Assembly: GCA_011525915.1 (NCBI GenBank)
Contig: WYBM01000100.1
Location: 1 to 64,000 of the forward strand
Length of the DNA stretch: 64,000 nucleotides
Reading direction: 5' to 3'
From: Ardenticatenaceae bacterium
GTDB lineage: Bacteria > Chloroflexota > Anaerolineae > Promineifilales > Promineifilaceae
Under the pieces are notes generated by a model. It saw only the letters and a program-made list of their open reading frames with translations. It did not search any database and was not told the origin of the DNA. Shown here piece after piece: positions 9,493 through 17,868 of the stretch. Within the stretch, counting starts at the first letter, position 1, and each line of letters starts with the position of its first letter. Position numbers and translations under genes: made by a program.

Positions 9493-9641
9493 GTTAATTC
9501 ATTGCCATGCCAGGCTGCACTCACTTGATGACATCGGTTTTAACCGCTCGCTGGCTGATTTATCATTCATTATGCCGGGCTGTTGGTTTTTTGGCCAATG
9601 TCTGAAGAAGACACGGCCGTGACCGACGCACAATCACCTGG

Positions 9642-9647
9642 TATCAT
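9642..9647 (+). promoter_or_regulatory. Possible -10 (TATCAT) 8 nt before the start codon
   Basis: TATCAT is placed so that transcription would begin at or next to the ATG at 9656. No Shine-Dalgarno is visible, so the message may be leaderless. Confidence 0.4.
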
Positions 9648-9655
9648 CAATCCAG

Positions 9656-10654
9656 ATGAAGTCAATGCATAACGCCACCGAGGGTCCGTTGATAGTTGGT
9701 GACGCCCCATTGTCACCTGGTAAGTATGTGCATCTCTTTTTCATGGATGGGGTGGGCCTGGGTGTGTCAGACCCGGCGGTAAATCCGTTTACAGTGGCCC
9801 ACATGCCCTACCTTACGGGCTTGTTTGGCGAAGGATGGTACATTCAAAACAACGGCCGTTTTGCTAACGGCAAACTCTCCACGCCCCACGCCACTCTTAT
9901 TCCCACCGATCCCAATCTGGGTGTGCCTGGCAGACCCCAGAGCGCCACTGGCCAGGCCACTATTCTGACCGGGCGTAACGTACCCCACCTGATAGGCGAA
10001 CATTATGGTCCCAAACCCAACCAGGCTGTGCGCGCTATTGTTACCCAGGGTACACTATTTACAGAAGTCGTAGCCAGGGGTGGGCGGGCTGCGCTTATTA
10101 CCCCCTATCCACAGGGGTACTTTGACGCCATAGCCAGCGGTAAACGCCTCTACTCATCGGTGCCTTTGGCCGCGACAGCCGCCGGGTTAGCGTTGATGAC
10201 GGCAGATGATTTGCACCACGGCCGTGCTGTCAGCCCCGATTTCACCGGCCGCGGTTGGCGTGACTTTCTGGGTTACACAGACATCCCTCTCTACACGCCT
10301 TATGAAGCCGGGCGGCAGATCGCCCATATCGCCCGTAATTATCACTTCAGCTTCTTTGAGCATTGGCCCAGTGACCGCGCCGGGCATCGCGGCACACTGG
10401 CAGAAGCCGCCCGCCATCTGGAGCAGATTGATGCCGCTCTGGGGGGGCTGATTGACACCTGGGATCATACCGCCGGCTTGCTTATCATTACCAGCGATCA
10501 TGGTAACATTGAAGAAAAAGTTCATCGCCAGCACACGCGCAACCCTGTACCTACCATTCTTGTGGGCCAGGCACATGCAACAATGGCTGTTCACATTGCC
10601 AATCTGACGGATATTGCTAAAGTTGTACGTAAATTTTTAGGGCTTGCCACATGA
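9656..10654 (+). CDS. Alkaline phosphatase superfamily metalloenzyme
   Basis: 332 aa. The N-terminal HLFFMDGVGLGVSD is the first metal-binding aspartate motif of the phosphopentomutase / cofactor-independent phosphoglycerate mutase type. The nucleophile region is PQSATGQATILTG (Ser/Thr nucleophile), and the C-terminal TSDHGNIEEK plus a later His give the second metal site. The protein is shorter than iPGM (about 510 aa) and lacks its inserted phosphotransferase domain, so a phosphatase or mutase on an unknown substrate is likely. Start is ATG 9656; an upstream in-frame stop lies at 9620. Confidence 0.8.
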   Translation: MKSMHNATEGPLIVGDAPLSPGKYVHLFFMDGVGLGVSDPAVNPFTVAHMPYLTGLFGEGWYIQNNGRFANGKLSTPHATLIPTDPNLGVPGRPQSATGQATILTGRNVPHLIGEHYGPKPNQAVRAIVTQGTLFTEVVARGGRAALITPYPQGYFDAIASGKRLYSSVPLAATAAGLALMTADDLHHGRAVSPDFTGRGWRDFLGYTDIPLYTPYEAGRQIAHIARNYHFSFFEHWPSDRAGHRGTLAEAARHLEQIDAALGGLIDTWDHTAGLLIITSDHGNIEEKVHRQHTRNPVPTILVGQAHATMAVHIANLTDIAKVVRKFLGLAT

Positions 10655-10760
10655 GGTAAGTGAAGCCTTGTTTCCCCAGATGACGGCCACCTCTGAAGCG
10701 ATCGGCACCTAAAGTGGGAAGTTGTTTTGCGCTTATTCATATACCCAATTACTTTCACCA

Positions 10761-10766
10761 GGAGAG
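10761..10766 (+). promoter_or_regulatory. Shine-Dalgarno fixing the flavin reductase start
   Basis: GGAGAG sits 3 nt before ATG 10770 and decides the start against the open frame beginning at 10722. Confidence 0.7.
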
Positions 10767-10769
10767 ACG

Positions 10770-11267
10770 ATGACTGTATCATCTGAAGATTTTCGCGAAG
10801 TGCTGCGTCATTTTCCGGCGGGCGTGACCATTGTGACCATTAAAACACCAGAGCATGACCAGCCTCATGGGCTGACGGTGTCTGCTTTTGCTTCTATTTC
10901 GCCCACGCCGCCCCTGATTATGGTGGCCATTGACCATCGCGGTATGGGGCATGATATGTTGGAAGTGGAAGGCGCGGCTTTTGCCGTGAATATTTTAGGG
11001 AGCGATCAGGCAGACCTGTCTAACCGATTTGCCTGGACAAAGGACGAAGATCGCTTTCAGATGGGGGATTGGACCACGGCCGTGACTGGTGCCCCGGTTC
11101 TCACCCATGCCCTGGCCTGGTTGGATTGTACCATTCACAACCGCATTGTGGCTGGTACCCATACCATTTATATCGGCGAAGTGCAGGCCAGCGGTGTTCC
11201 TCGTCCAGATGAATCGCCCCTGGTCTATTGGAATCGGGGTTACCGCAAATTGGCCTTATCCGAATGA
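10770..11267 (+). CDS. Flavin reductase (NADH:FMN oxidoreductase-like)
   Basis: 165 aa flavin reductase-like split-barrel protein. [11 protein letters not shown] near residue 14 and [22 protein letters not shown] at about 35-57 are the FMN-binding signatures of the family. [18 protein letters not shown] is the conserved central helix region, and C-terminal [23 protein letters not shown] also fits. Such proteins supply reduced FMN to two-component monooxygenases or act as stand-alone reductases. No monooxygenase partner is adjacent. The C-terminus overlaps the tail of a truncated esterase on the other strand by 12 nt. Confidence 0.92.
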   Translation: MTVSSEDFREVLRHFPAGVTIVTIKTPEHDQPHGLTVSAFASISPTPPLIMVAIDHRGMGHDMLEVEGAAFAVNILGSDQADLSNRFAWTKDEDRFQMGDWTTAVTGAPVLTHALAWLDCTIHNRIVAGTHTIYIGEVQASGVPRPDESPLVYWNRGYRKLALSE

Positions 11268-11702
11268 GCCGTTCACAAACTGGCCAATACGGGTGATGGC
11301 CTGACGGCTTTCTGGAATAAAGGCGGCCATTGCGTGCCAGACATGAACCATATCAGCCCACACTTCTAGGGTGACATCCACGCCCTGGCTGCGGGCACGT
11401 TCGGCAACACGGGTGGCGTCGTCCAACAGTATCTCCTCGGAGCCAACCTGGATGAGCAGACGAGGCAGCCCGGCCAGAGAAGCGTAGAGAGGGGAAACGA
11501 GTGGGTTGGTCAGGTCATAACCGCGGGTGACATACATCCCGGCGGCCGTCTGTTTTTGTAATTGTTTACGCAGCAGTCGCCGCATTATCCGAAATCGCCA
11601 GCTGGCCATTTTCCTCCTGTGAACGATGCTCAAGGAACGGTAATCGATAAGTTTCCTGAAAAACGGGTCGCCGGATAGGCCCAGGGTTTTCTCTTTGAGC
11701 AC
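11256..11702 (-). pseudogene. C-terminal remnant of an HSL-family (alpha/beta hydrolase) esterase
   Basis: The last 95 or so codons read as the C-terminal third of a hormone-sensitive-lipase-family esterase: [20 protein letters not shown], then [15 protein letters not shown] carrying the acid residue, then [13 protein letters not shown] carrying the catalytic His. The N-terminal two-thirds, with the oxyanion HGGG and the GDSAGG nucleophile, is absent. The preceding codons of the open frame (basic, [19 protein letters not shown]) do not look homologous. Only about 90 nt separate the frame from the next gene, so the missing part is not nearby. Without the nucleophile it cannot be an active esterase. 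Confidence 0.75.
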
Positions 11703-11792
11703 GCCACGGCTTTGTGTTGCTCTTTTTCAGTAGACTCACCAGTAAATTGTAAATAGTTCGACTATTTCGCCAAATCGTGTTACATATCCATT

Positions 11793-12953
11793 ATGCGAGT
11801 GGCAATGATTGGGCCATTTGGCCTGCATCCTAAGCAGACGATGCGCAGCCGAGCGCTGCCGCTGGCAAAAGGGTTAACTCGCCGTGGCCATGATGTTTGT
11901 CTGTTTATGCCTCCCTGGCATACTCCGGCAGAGGCAGATAAAACGTGGCAAGAGGATGGGGTGACTTTGCGCTATGTGCCCCTGCACGGCCGTGTCCCGG
12001 GTACCACCTGGCGACTGATTCGTGAAGTGTTGACCTGGCAGCCAGACGTGGTGCATGGTTTTAAGCCAAAAGCGTATAGTGGGCTGACCTTGTGGTGGCT
12101 GTGGCAGTTCCACCGTCGTAAAATCCGTCTGGTGGTAGATACAGATGATTGGGAGGGGTGGGGTGGTTGGAATGAGCGTGAACAATACACGGCCGTGCAA
12201 AAGCATTTTTTTGCCTGGCAGGAGCGTTGGGGCCTTACCCATTGTCATACCCTCTCGGTTGCCAGCCGCGCCTTGCAAACCATCGCCTGGAGCCGAGGTG
12301 TGCCATCAGAGCGGTTAGTGTATGTACCCAATGGTCCGGGCATTGGGGCATCCGTTGTTGGTGATCAGATACCCACGACGACCCACAAACCAACGTTGCT
12401 GTTGTACAGTCGTTTCTTTGAGTTTGAAGTGTCTCGTTTAGCGGCAATTTTGCGGGGGGTGTATGCGGCCGTGCCGCATCTGCACATTCTTCTAGTGGGA
12501 AAAAGTTTGTTTGATGCAGACATCGCCCATTTTCGGCAGTTATTAACCATAGGGGGCTTGTTAGAGAACATCACTGATGCGGGTTGGGTAACGCCAGAGA
12601 AACTGCCCGCCGTATTAACGCAGGCTGATGTAGGCATTTACCTGATGGATGATACGTTGTTGAACCGGACAAAGTGCCCGGTAAAGCTGGCGGACATGTT
12701 ATCTGTAGGAGTGCCGGTGGTGGCCGAGGCAGTTGGGCAGGTGAACGAGTATGTGATTCACGGCCGTACCGGGCTGCTGCGTGCCACCGGAGATATCGAG
12801 GGCCTCACCACTGACTTGATCTACCTGCTACAAAACCCTACCGAGCGCCAGAAGCTGGGCAGGGGTGCTAAAGTCCATATGCAAGCCCACTTCACCTGGG
12901 AAAAGCTGGCTGACCACCTTCAAGATGCTTATGTCAACAATTGTCATTCCTAA
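11793..12953 (+). CDS. Glycosyltransferase, GT4-like
   Basis: 386 aa, GT-B fold. The N-terminus RVAMIGPFGLHPKQTMRSRAL gives the first beta strand and loop. DVVHGFKPKAYSG closes the N-terminal domain, and LVVDTDDWEGWGGWNE is an acidic patch. The C-terminal half shows LYSRFFEFEVSRLAAIL, then DVGIYLMDDTLLNRTKCPVK and LADMLSVGVPVVAEAVGQVNEYV, the donor-binding region, in which the first glutamate of EX7E is replaced by Lys/Asp-rich sequence. It lies alone, 7 kb from the other glycosyltransferases. Substrate unknown. Confidence 0.85.
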   Translation: MRVAMIGPFGLHPKQTMRSRALPLAKGLTRRGHDVCLFMPPWHTPAEADKTWQEDGVTLRYVPLHGRVPGTTWRLIREVLTWQPDVVHGFKPKAYSGLTLWWLWQFHRRKIRLVVDTDDWEGWGGWNEREQYTAVQKHFFAWQERWGLTHCHTLSVASRALQTIAWSRGVPSERLVYVPNGPGIGASVVGDQIPTTTHKPTLLLYSRFFEFEVSRLAAILRGVYAAVPHLHILLVGKSLFDADIAHFRQLLTIGGLLENITDAGWVTPEKLPAVLTQADVGIYLMDDTLLNRTKCPVKLADMLSVGVPVVAEAVGQVNEYVIHGRTGLLRATGDIEGLTTDLIYLLQNPTERQKLGRGAKVHMQAHFTWEKLADHLQDAYVNNCHS

Positions 12954-13009
12954 AGCAAATAGGGTGGCATAACCATAAAGCTGATCGTTCAGGTAATCAT
13001 AGAGATGGC

Positions 13010-13930
13010 TCAGGCTGTGGCTATTTCCAGCAGCGTAGGCAGGTCCAGGTCAGTATGATGATGCGGCCCCCCGACGATCATGCCCGGTTCCGGCAAGGGC
13101 GCAAAGTCCAGAAACGCCTTGGCCAGTTGGTAAGAATCCTCTATGCGGGCCGCAATATTAGAAAAGTCCAACAATCCTTTGGAAACGGAGCAGGGCGAAG
13201 GCAGGTATAACACCGGCATCTCCTGAGCGATGGCCGGCGCTTCCACCAGGGCACGCTGGCGCAGGGCGGCGTGTAGTGCCCATGTTACCATTTCGGCCAC
13301 ATGGCGCGGCGGCGCGGTCCGCTGGCAGGCATCGCCCACGTCTAGCACCACCAAAGAAGCGGCCCCCATTTGCACGGCCGCACTCATGGGTACATAGGCT
13401 GTCAAGGCCCCATCCACATACAATTTCCCGTGAATATCTGCCGGGGGGAAGATGCCGGGAATGGCTGTGCTGGCCAGCAGCGCCTGGTACAAATCCCCTT
13501 TGGTAAATAATACGCCGTGATACGTCATTACTTCCGTCGCCACCACGCCGAAAGGGATAGACAGGGCTTCAAAGTGGCGAGTGGGCAGGGTGCGTACTCC
13601 CAGCTCGATCAAATTATGGTTGGGAAAAATGCTGGTGCGGTTGTTGAAAAAATGGCGGGCCTGATCCAGCTTGCCGCCAGGGAAAATGTCTTCACGGGTG
13701 ATGTATGGCCACACGGCCGTAAGGCTGCGTACACCATCAGCCAGGCCCCAACAGGCAATAACCGCGCCGTTTAAGGCGCCCACAGATGAGCCAACGATCA
13801 GGTCTGGGTGCAGGCCGGCTTCATACAAAGCGCGTAACATGCCCACCTGTACCGCCCCGGAACCGGCCCCAGCAGAGAAGACAAAGGCGATGGGTCTGGG
13901 CAGAGATTGCCAACGGCCGTTCATAGCCAC
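13010..13930 (-). CDS. Patatin-like phospholipase
   Basis: 306 aa. The glycine-rich oxyanion segment GAGSGAVQVGMLRALYEAG is followed by the nucleophile elbow GSSVGALNG (Ser near residue 48), and the catalytic dyad is completed by the DGA motif in KLYVDGALTAYVPM near residue 172. Family members are cytosolic lipid acyl hydrolases. The start ATG 13930 has an alternative two codons downstream. Neighbours give no pathway context. Confidence 0.92.
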   Translation of the reverse strand: MAMNGRWQSLPRPIAFVFSAGAGSGAVQVGMLRALYEAGLHPDLIVGSSVGALNGAVIACWGLADGVRSLTAVWPYITREDIFPGGKLDQARHFFNNRTSIFPNHNLIELGVRTLPTRHFEALSIPFGVVATEVMTYHGVLFTKGDLYQALLASTAIPGIFPPADIHGKLYVDGALTAYVPMSAAVQMGAASLVVLDVGDACQRTAPPRHVAEMVTWALHAALRQRALVEAPAIAQEMPVLYLPSPCSVSKGLLDFSNIAARIEDSYQLAKAFLDFAPLPEPGMIVGGPHHHTDLDLPTLLEIATA

Positions 13931-14045
13931 CTGTTCTGTTCAGGCCGATCTTTAACCATCCCTGAAAAAAACAGCATGCGCCAAGACCAACTGCCGTTTG
14001 GAAAAGAAAGATGTGACCATGCCATGCCTCTACGTTACACGCTTC

Positions 14046-15314
14046 TTACTCTTTTGGGGCAGTGGCTAAGGAGAAATAGAGTGGTCTTTTAGTCCCATCG
14101 GGGCGCAGCAGACTGTAACCGCTTTCTGCAAACGCTGTGCCTAACAGTGGGCCAAAGTTCAGGTTCCATAGGATCAGCGGCCCTTCCAGCCCCCACGCTT
14201 GCCCTAATTCGACCGCACGCAGGGTGTAAATGGCTTGCTGCCATTCCGTGACATCCGCCATAAAATCAGCCTCTGCTGGCGGCGAAGCGGCCACATTTTC
14301 AAAGCTGCCCCAGCCAAACTCCGTTAACCATAGCGGCCGCCTGACGCCAGCGTCAGCCAGCAGTTGTTGGTAATCGTGCACGGTATCGGCGAAGAAGAAG
14401 CTGGGATGGTTATTATGGCTGTGGGTAAGGGGCGAACGGTTCGCGGCCGTACTGTCTGGCGGATTACCATAACCGTAGGGATGCACCCCCAGGCCATCGA
14501 CCAGGCTGGCCACATTGGCCTGGAGCATTTCTTGCCAGAACACCCGGTCATCCACGGCCGTCACCCGGTCATTGATCCCTGTCACCGCCGGTGCCCCGGC
14601 AATGAGCATGGCGTTTGGGTCGGCGGCGCGGGTGCCAGACACCCCCGCCCGCAGCAGGTCTACAAACAGCGCGCCGCCCAGAGGGAAGCCATTCCATTCA
14701 CGCTGTAAATTAGGCTCATTCCATAATTCGTAAGCGGCCACCTGCCCCTGGTAGCGGGCCGCCAGGTCATGCATAAACCGCTCGTAAAGCGCAAAGTCAA
14801 CTGGCGGCCCGTCTAGTTCTGTGGTGGGGCGGCTCCACTCTGGCGCTTTGCTGACGCTCAGCAAGACGTTCAGCCCCTGTCTGTTGGCCCGGTTAATAAA
14901 TGCATCCAGTTCGGCAAAACGTTCAGGGTGGTAAGCCTCCGGCGTGGGCTCATACAATTTCCAAGAGACCTGCACCTTTACCCAGCCTACGCCCAACTGG
15001 GCCAGGTGCGCGAAGATGTCATTCTGGTCACGGTCCATCAGGTGAATTTGAATACCCAACCGATTGCGGTGCAGTGGAGAGCCATTGTAAATAGGGAATG
15101 ATGGGGTAACGGTTGGCATGGGGGATGGAGTAACGTCAGGGACAACGGATGGTTGTGTCGGTGTGGGTGGAGGAACGGTTGCCGTATTTGTCGGCCTCAC
15201 CGGCTTATGGGGTGCTGTGGCTGTAACAGGCGCTGGCGGCCTGGCTTCTGACGCATTCTGGCGGCAGGCAGCCAGGAACAGACAGAGTAAAAGGAGAAGG
15301 GATGATAAACGCAT
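14046..15314 (-). CDS. Glycoside hydrolase-like lipoprotein (TIM barrel, GH39/GH5 clan style)
   Basis: 422 aa from ATG 15314: MRLSSLLLLLCLFLAAC is a lipoprotein signal (lipobox LAAC), so the longer frame from 15350 is rejected. A Pro/Thr linker runs to about residue 70. In the barrel, YELWNEPNLQREWNG carries the acid/base Glu of clan GH-A and PLWLTEFGWGS the nucleophile Glu. Other strand ends are VGWVKVQVSWKLYEPTP and GLGVHPYGYG. It should be exposed outside the membrane and cut a glycan. A second protein of similar design lies at 53,053-54,318. The gene is divergent from yigZ. Confidence 0.82.
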   Translation of the reverse strand: MRLSSLLLLLCLFLAACRQNASEARPPAPVTATAPHKPVRPTNTATVPPPTPTQPSVVPDVTPSPMPTVTPSFPIYNGSPLHRNRLGIQIHLMDRDQNDIFAHLAQLGVGWVKVQVSWKLYEPTPEAYHPERFAELDAFINRANRQGLNVLLSVSKAPEWSRPTTELDGPPVDFALYERFMHDLAARYQGQVAAYELWNEPNLQREWNGFPLGGALFVDLLRAGVSGTRAADPNAMLIAGAPAVTGINDRVTAVDDRVFWQEMLQANVASLVDGLGVHPYGYGNPPDSTAANRSPLTHSHNNHPSFFFADTVHDYQQLLADAGVRRPLWLTEFGWGSFENVAASPPAEADFMADVTEWQQAIYTLRAVELGQAWGLEGPLILWNLNFGPLLGTAFAESGYSLLRPDGTKRPLYFSLATAPKE

Positions 15315-15357
15315 GGCCTCGATTCTAAGACAGGTGGCAGCGATGGGCAACGGCCGT

Positions 15358-15363
15358 TACAAT
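15358..15363 (+). promoter_or_regulatory. Possible -10 (TACAAT) 6 nt before the YigZ start
   Basis: TACAAT ends 7 nt upstream of the A of ATG 15370 and there is no Shine-Dalgarno, consistent with a leaderless message. Confidence 0.45.
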
Positions 15364-15369
15364 TCCCTC

Positions 15370-16005
15370 ATGTCCACACACTACCCCATACCCGCAGCAG
15401 AAACGCGTGTAGAAATTGAGGTGAAAAATTCGCGTTTTATCGCCACGGCAGCCCCCGTTGTTAGCGTGGATGAGGCCAGGGCATTTATTGCCCGCATCAA
15501 AGCAGAGTTTCGTGATGCCAGCCATAACGTCCCCGCGTTCCTGATAGGGTATGGCTCAACGGTGACAGCCCATTGTCATGACGATGGCGAGCCATCCGGC
15601 ACGGCCGGACGGCCGTTGCTGGCGGTGTTACAGGGCAGCGGCCTGGGTGATGTGGCCCTGGTTGTCACCCGCTACTTTGGTGGCACGAAGCTAGGCACAG
15701 GCGGGTTGGTGCGGGCTTACACGGATGCCGCTAAAGCGGTGCTGGACAGTTTGCCGCGTGCCGAGAAGGTGATGACGCATACGGTAAATGTGGCCGTGCC
15801 TTATGCGCTGCTGGAGCGGGTGCGCCTGTTAACGGCGGCGCACAACGGCCGTGTCCTGGAAGAAACATTTGCTGCCGATGTTACCATCACTGCCCGGTTT
15901 ACGGTAGAGAGTTTTCCTGCCTTTCAAGACGGCCTGCGTGAACTTTCGCATGGTGCGCTGACAGCGGAGATTATGGAGACGTGTGAGGCCATCGACGTTC
16001 AGTAA
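15370..16005 (+). CDS. yigZ: YigZ/IMPACT family protein (UPF0029)
   Basis: 211 aa. The IMPACT-N domain occupies residues about 15-125, with VKNSRFIATAAPV, ASHNVPAFLIGYG, HDDGEPSGTAGRPLLAVLQG and VVTRYFGGTKLGTGGLVRAY, all family signatures. The C-terminal DUF1949-like domain follows (VPYALLERVRLL). Members bind nucleic acid or ribosomes; the exact role in bacteria is unsettled. The open frame begins at 15118, but that part overlaps the divergent lipoprotein gene and has no homology, so ATG 15370 is chosen. Confidence 0.9.
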   Translation: MSTHYPIPAAETRVEIEVKNSRFIATAAPVVSVDEARAFIARIKAEFRDASHNVPAFLIGYGSTVTAHCHDDGEPSGTAGRPLLAVLQGSGLGDVALVVTRYFGGTKLGTGGLVRAYTDAAKAVLDSLPRAEKVMTHTVNVAVPYALLERVRLLTAAHNGRVLEETFAADVTITARFTVESFPAFQDGLRELSHGALTAEIMETCEAIDVQ

Positions 16006-16008
16006 TCA

Positions 16009-16091
16009 ATAGTCAGTCATCAGTGTTCAGTAATTAAGGTGTTTCCAGACTGGTTACTGAACACTGGCTACTGCTCAACTGAACAGTGATG
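16009..16091. repeat. CAGT-heptad intergenic repeat block
   Basis: Copies of CAGT spaced by 3 nt (CAGTCATCAGTGTTCAGT) are followed by the inverted set (ACTGAACACTGG, CTACTG), so the block can fold into an imperfect hairpin. It fills the gap after yigZ. Confidence 0.8.
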
Positions 16092-16105
16092 ACCGGCCGC
16101 TGGTT

Positions 16106-16588
16106 ATGAAGATCATTGAAGAAACCCCCACCCGGCTCAAACTACGCCAGCGTCCGGTGATGCTGTACCTGTTAGGGTTGTTTTTGCTGGCGGCCAGTCT
16201 ATGGGCGTTGTGGACGCAGGTGATGATGGTAGGGGTGTGGGACGGCCGTCTGCTTGGTGTCATCCTCTTTTTGGCAGGGTTGGGTACGGCCGTGCTGCTG
16301 TTGGCTGTTTCCACCACAGTTATCTTTGACAAGGTGGCGGGCACGGTCACCGTGTGCCGCCACAGTTTGCTGCGGCAGACGGAGCAAGGCTACCCGCTGG
16401 CCAGGATTCAACAGGTGACGGTGGGGTTGGGGCGGGAACATGATCCCAGTGACCGGTTTGTCAGCCGCACACATCATTTGCTGTTGGTGTTGGGGCCAGG
16501 ACAGCTGGTGCAGTTGGCCGGCGGCGGCAAGATACAGGTGTCACGCCTGGTAGGCACGGCCGTGCGCATTCAAAACTTCTTACAGTAA
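16106..16588 (+). CDS. Small membrane protein of unknown function, two TM segments
   Basis: 160 aa. Two hydrophobic helices are seen at about residues 19-40 (LYLLGLFLLAASLWALW) and 49-72 (LLGVILFLAGLGTAVLLL). The soluble C-terminal part of about 85 residues (TVIFDKVAGTVTVCRHSLL, then QGYPLARIQQVTVGLG) alternates strands like the bacterial PH-type domains of membrane proteins. I do not recognise the family. Codon use and ACGGCCGT content are like the neighbours, and it is flanked on both sides by heptad repeat blocks. Confidence 0.75.
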   Translation: MKIIEETPTRLKLRQRPVMLYLLGLFLLAASLWALWTQVMMVGVWDGRLLGVILFLAGLGTAVLLLAVSTTVIFDKVAGTVTVCRHSLLRQTEQGYPLARIQQVTVGLGREHDPSDRFVSRTHHLLLVLGPGQLVQLAGGGKIQVSRLVGTAVRIQNFLQ

Positions 16589-16891
16589 GGGTTCGTTCAA
16601 AAATAACTTTGGACGTTTGCCAAGTCATCAGTCATCAGTGTCCAGTCATCAGTCCGGAAAGACACTCAACTGAACAGTGACAACTGAATCGTGATCACTT
16701 TAAGTTAATTGTAAACGAGCCCTAAGTGCATCTATTCCCTGCGCTGTCCAAAACGTGGGCTAAATATGACACTCCTTGTCAGGTACTCTGTATATGATCT
16801 GGGTATAAATAACCAGGGCTGAAAATCTGGCTCATTCTATGGTTGTGGCCGATTTCTAATCCGGTCATGCCCCCGTAAAAGGAGTGGGACA
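16589..16891. other. 303-nt intergenic region
   Basis: Holds a CAGT-heptad block (16,623-16,700), then AT-richer DNA with TTGTCA (16776-16781) and TATAAA (16804-16809) that are too far apart for a standard promoter. AAAGGAG (16877-16883) is the ribosome binding site of the next gene. No ORF is supported. Confidence 0.6.
16623..16700. repeat. CAGT-heptad intergenic repeat block
   Basis: AGTCATCAGTCATCAGTGTC plus a further copy, then the inverted part (ACTCAACTGAACAGTG, CAACTGAATCGTG). Confidence 0.75.
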
Positions 16892-17662
16892 ATGGCGTTA
16901 TCTGTTGTGGGAATACGTTTGCACGTGGACGACGGAGGGGCAGAAAAAGGCGGTTTGCCCGTACTGTTTCTGCATTCACTGGCCGGGCACGGCGGGCACT
17001 GGCAGGCGCAGCTAGACTATTTACGGCCGTTCCGGCGGGCGGTGGCCGTAGATTGGCGTGGTCACGGCCGTTCTCCCGCACCGGCGGGCAGCGAATTTGA
17101 CATCCCTACCCTGGCAGCCGATATCGCAGCAACGGTAACGGCCATCGGGCTGAAGAGGTTTGTATTGGTGGGGCATAGTCTGGGTGCGGCCGTGGCGCTG
17201 GAGGTTGCTGCCAGCCATCCGGCGCAGGTGGCCGGGCTGTTGTTGGTAGACCCTTCCGGCGATTTCCGCCAGGTGCCGGAGGAGATGATCGCCCCCTTTT
17301 TTGCCGGGCTGGAGGGCGACGCTTACACGCCTACCATTGAAGGCTATTGGCAGTCGGTTATGGTCGGGGGGGACACGGCCGTGCAAACCCGCCTGCTGGC
17401 CGACCTGCGGGCCACGCCTAGAGAAACGGTGGTGGGCGCGCTGCGGGCACTGCGGCAGTATGATCCGCTGCCGGCGCTGCAGCGTTACCCGCGGCCCATG
17501 CGCACCGTCATCACGCCGGCTAATGATGATCCTTCCAGCCTGCATCGGCTTTACCCACAGCTACCCGTTACCAGGGTGGAAGGTGTAGGCCATTGGCTGC
17601 AGATGGATAACCCCGAAGCCTTTAACATGATTCTGGACGACTTTTTGCAGCAGGTAGCATAA
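16892..17662 (+). CDS. Alpha/beta hydrolase
   Basis: 256 aa, full-length alpha/beta hydrolase fold. LFLHSLAGHGGHW gives the oxyanion HxxxG region near residue 27, VDWRGHGRS follows strand 4, and VLVGHSLGAAVAL is the nucleophile elbow with Ser near residue 96. The acid is probably in TPANDDPSS and the catalytic His in VEGVGHWLQMDNP near residue 232. ATG 16892 is preceded by AAAGGAG. Hydrolases of this type cut esters, lactones or C-C bonds; the substrate cannot be read here. Confidence 0.92.
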   Translation: MALSVVGIRLHVDDGGAEKGGLPVLFLHSLAGHGGHWQAQLDYLRPFRRAVAVDWRGHGRSPAPAGSEFDIPTLAADIAATVTAIGLKRFVLVGHSLGAAVALEVAASHPAQVAGLLLVDPSGDFRQVPEEMIAPFFAGLEGDAYTPTIEGYWQSVMVGGDTAVQTRLLADLRATPRETVVGALRALRQYDPLPALQRYPRPMRTVITPANDDPSSLHRLYPQLPVTRVEGVGHWLQMDNPEAFNMILDDFLQQVA

Positions 17663-17668
17663 TAACGA

Positions 17669-17757
17669 ATATCAGTCATCAGAAGTCAGTAGCCAGTGTT
17701 CAGTAGACATTTACTGGTCAGGCCCTACTGATAACTGGTTACTGATGACTGAAAACG
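17669..17757. repeat. CAGT-heptad intergenic repeat block
   Basis: ATCAGTCATCAG and CAGTAGCCAGTGTTCAGT face CTACTGATAACTGG and TTACTGATGACTG, giving a hairpin-capable block directly after the hydrolase stop. Confidence 0.8.
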
Positions 17758-17811
17758 GATACTAGGGCGCTGCGCTCCCGAAATTTAAGGGATACTATCC
17801 CTTTGCCGGTA

Positions 17812-17844
17812 GAAAAAGAGCCTGGCGTGAAAAACGCCAGGCTC
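17812..17844 (-). terminator. Terminator of the BI-1 gene
   Basis: On the minus strand GAGCCTGGCGT pairs with ACGCCAGGCTC over a 5-nt loop and is followed by TTTTTCT. It starts 25 nt after the BI-1 stop codon. Confidence 0.93.
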
Positions 17845-17868
17845 GAAGATTCCGGCTTAACGTGCCGA

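Noticed and set aside
10187-10594. 135-codon frame antisense to the metalloenzyme
   Set aside because: Shadow of the gene with intact metal-binding motifs.
15118-15369. N-terminal extension of YigZ
   Set aside because: The extra 84 codons lie over the divergent lipoprotein gene's 5' end and are low complexity; ATG 15370 fits the family start.
16009-16091. Insertion-sequence ends formed by the CAGT-heptad blocks
   Set aside because: No transposase, no target-site duplications and no internal gene; the blocks are made of short repeats themselves.
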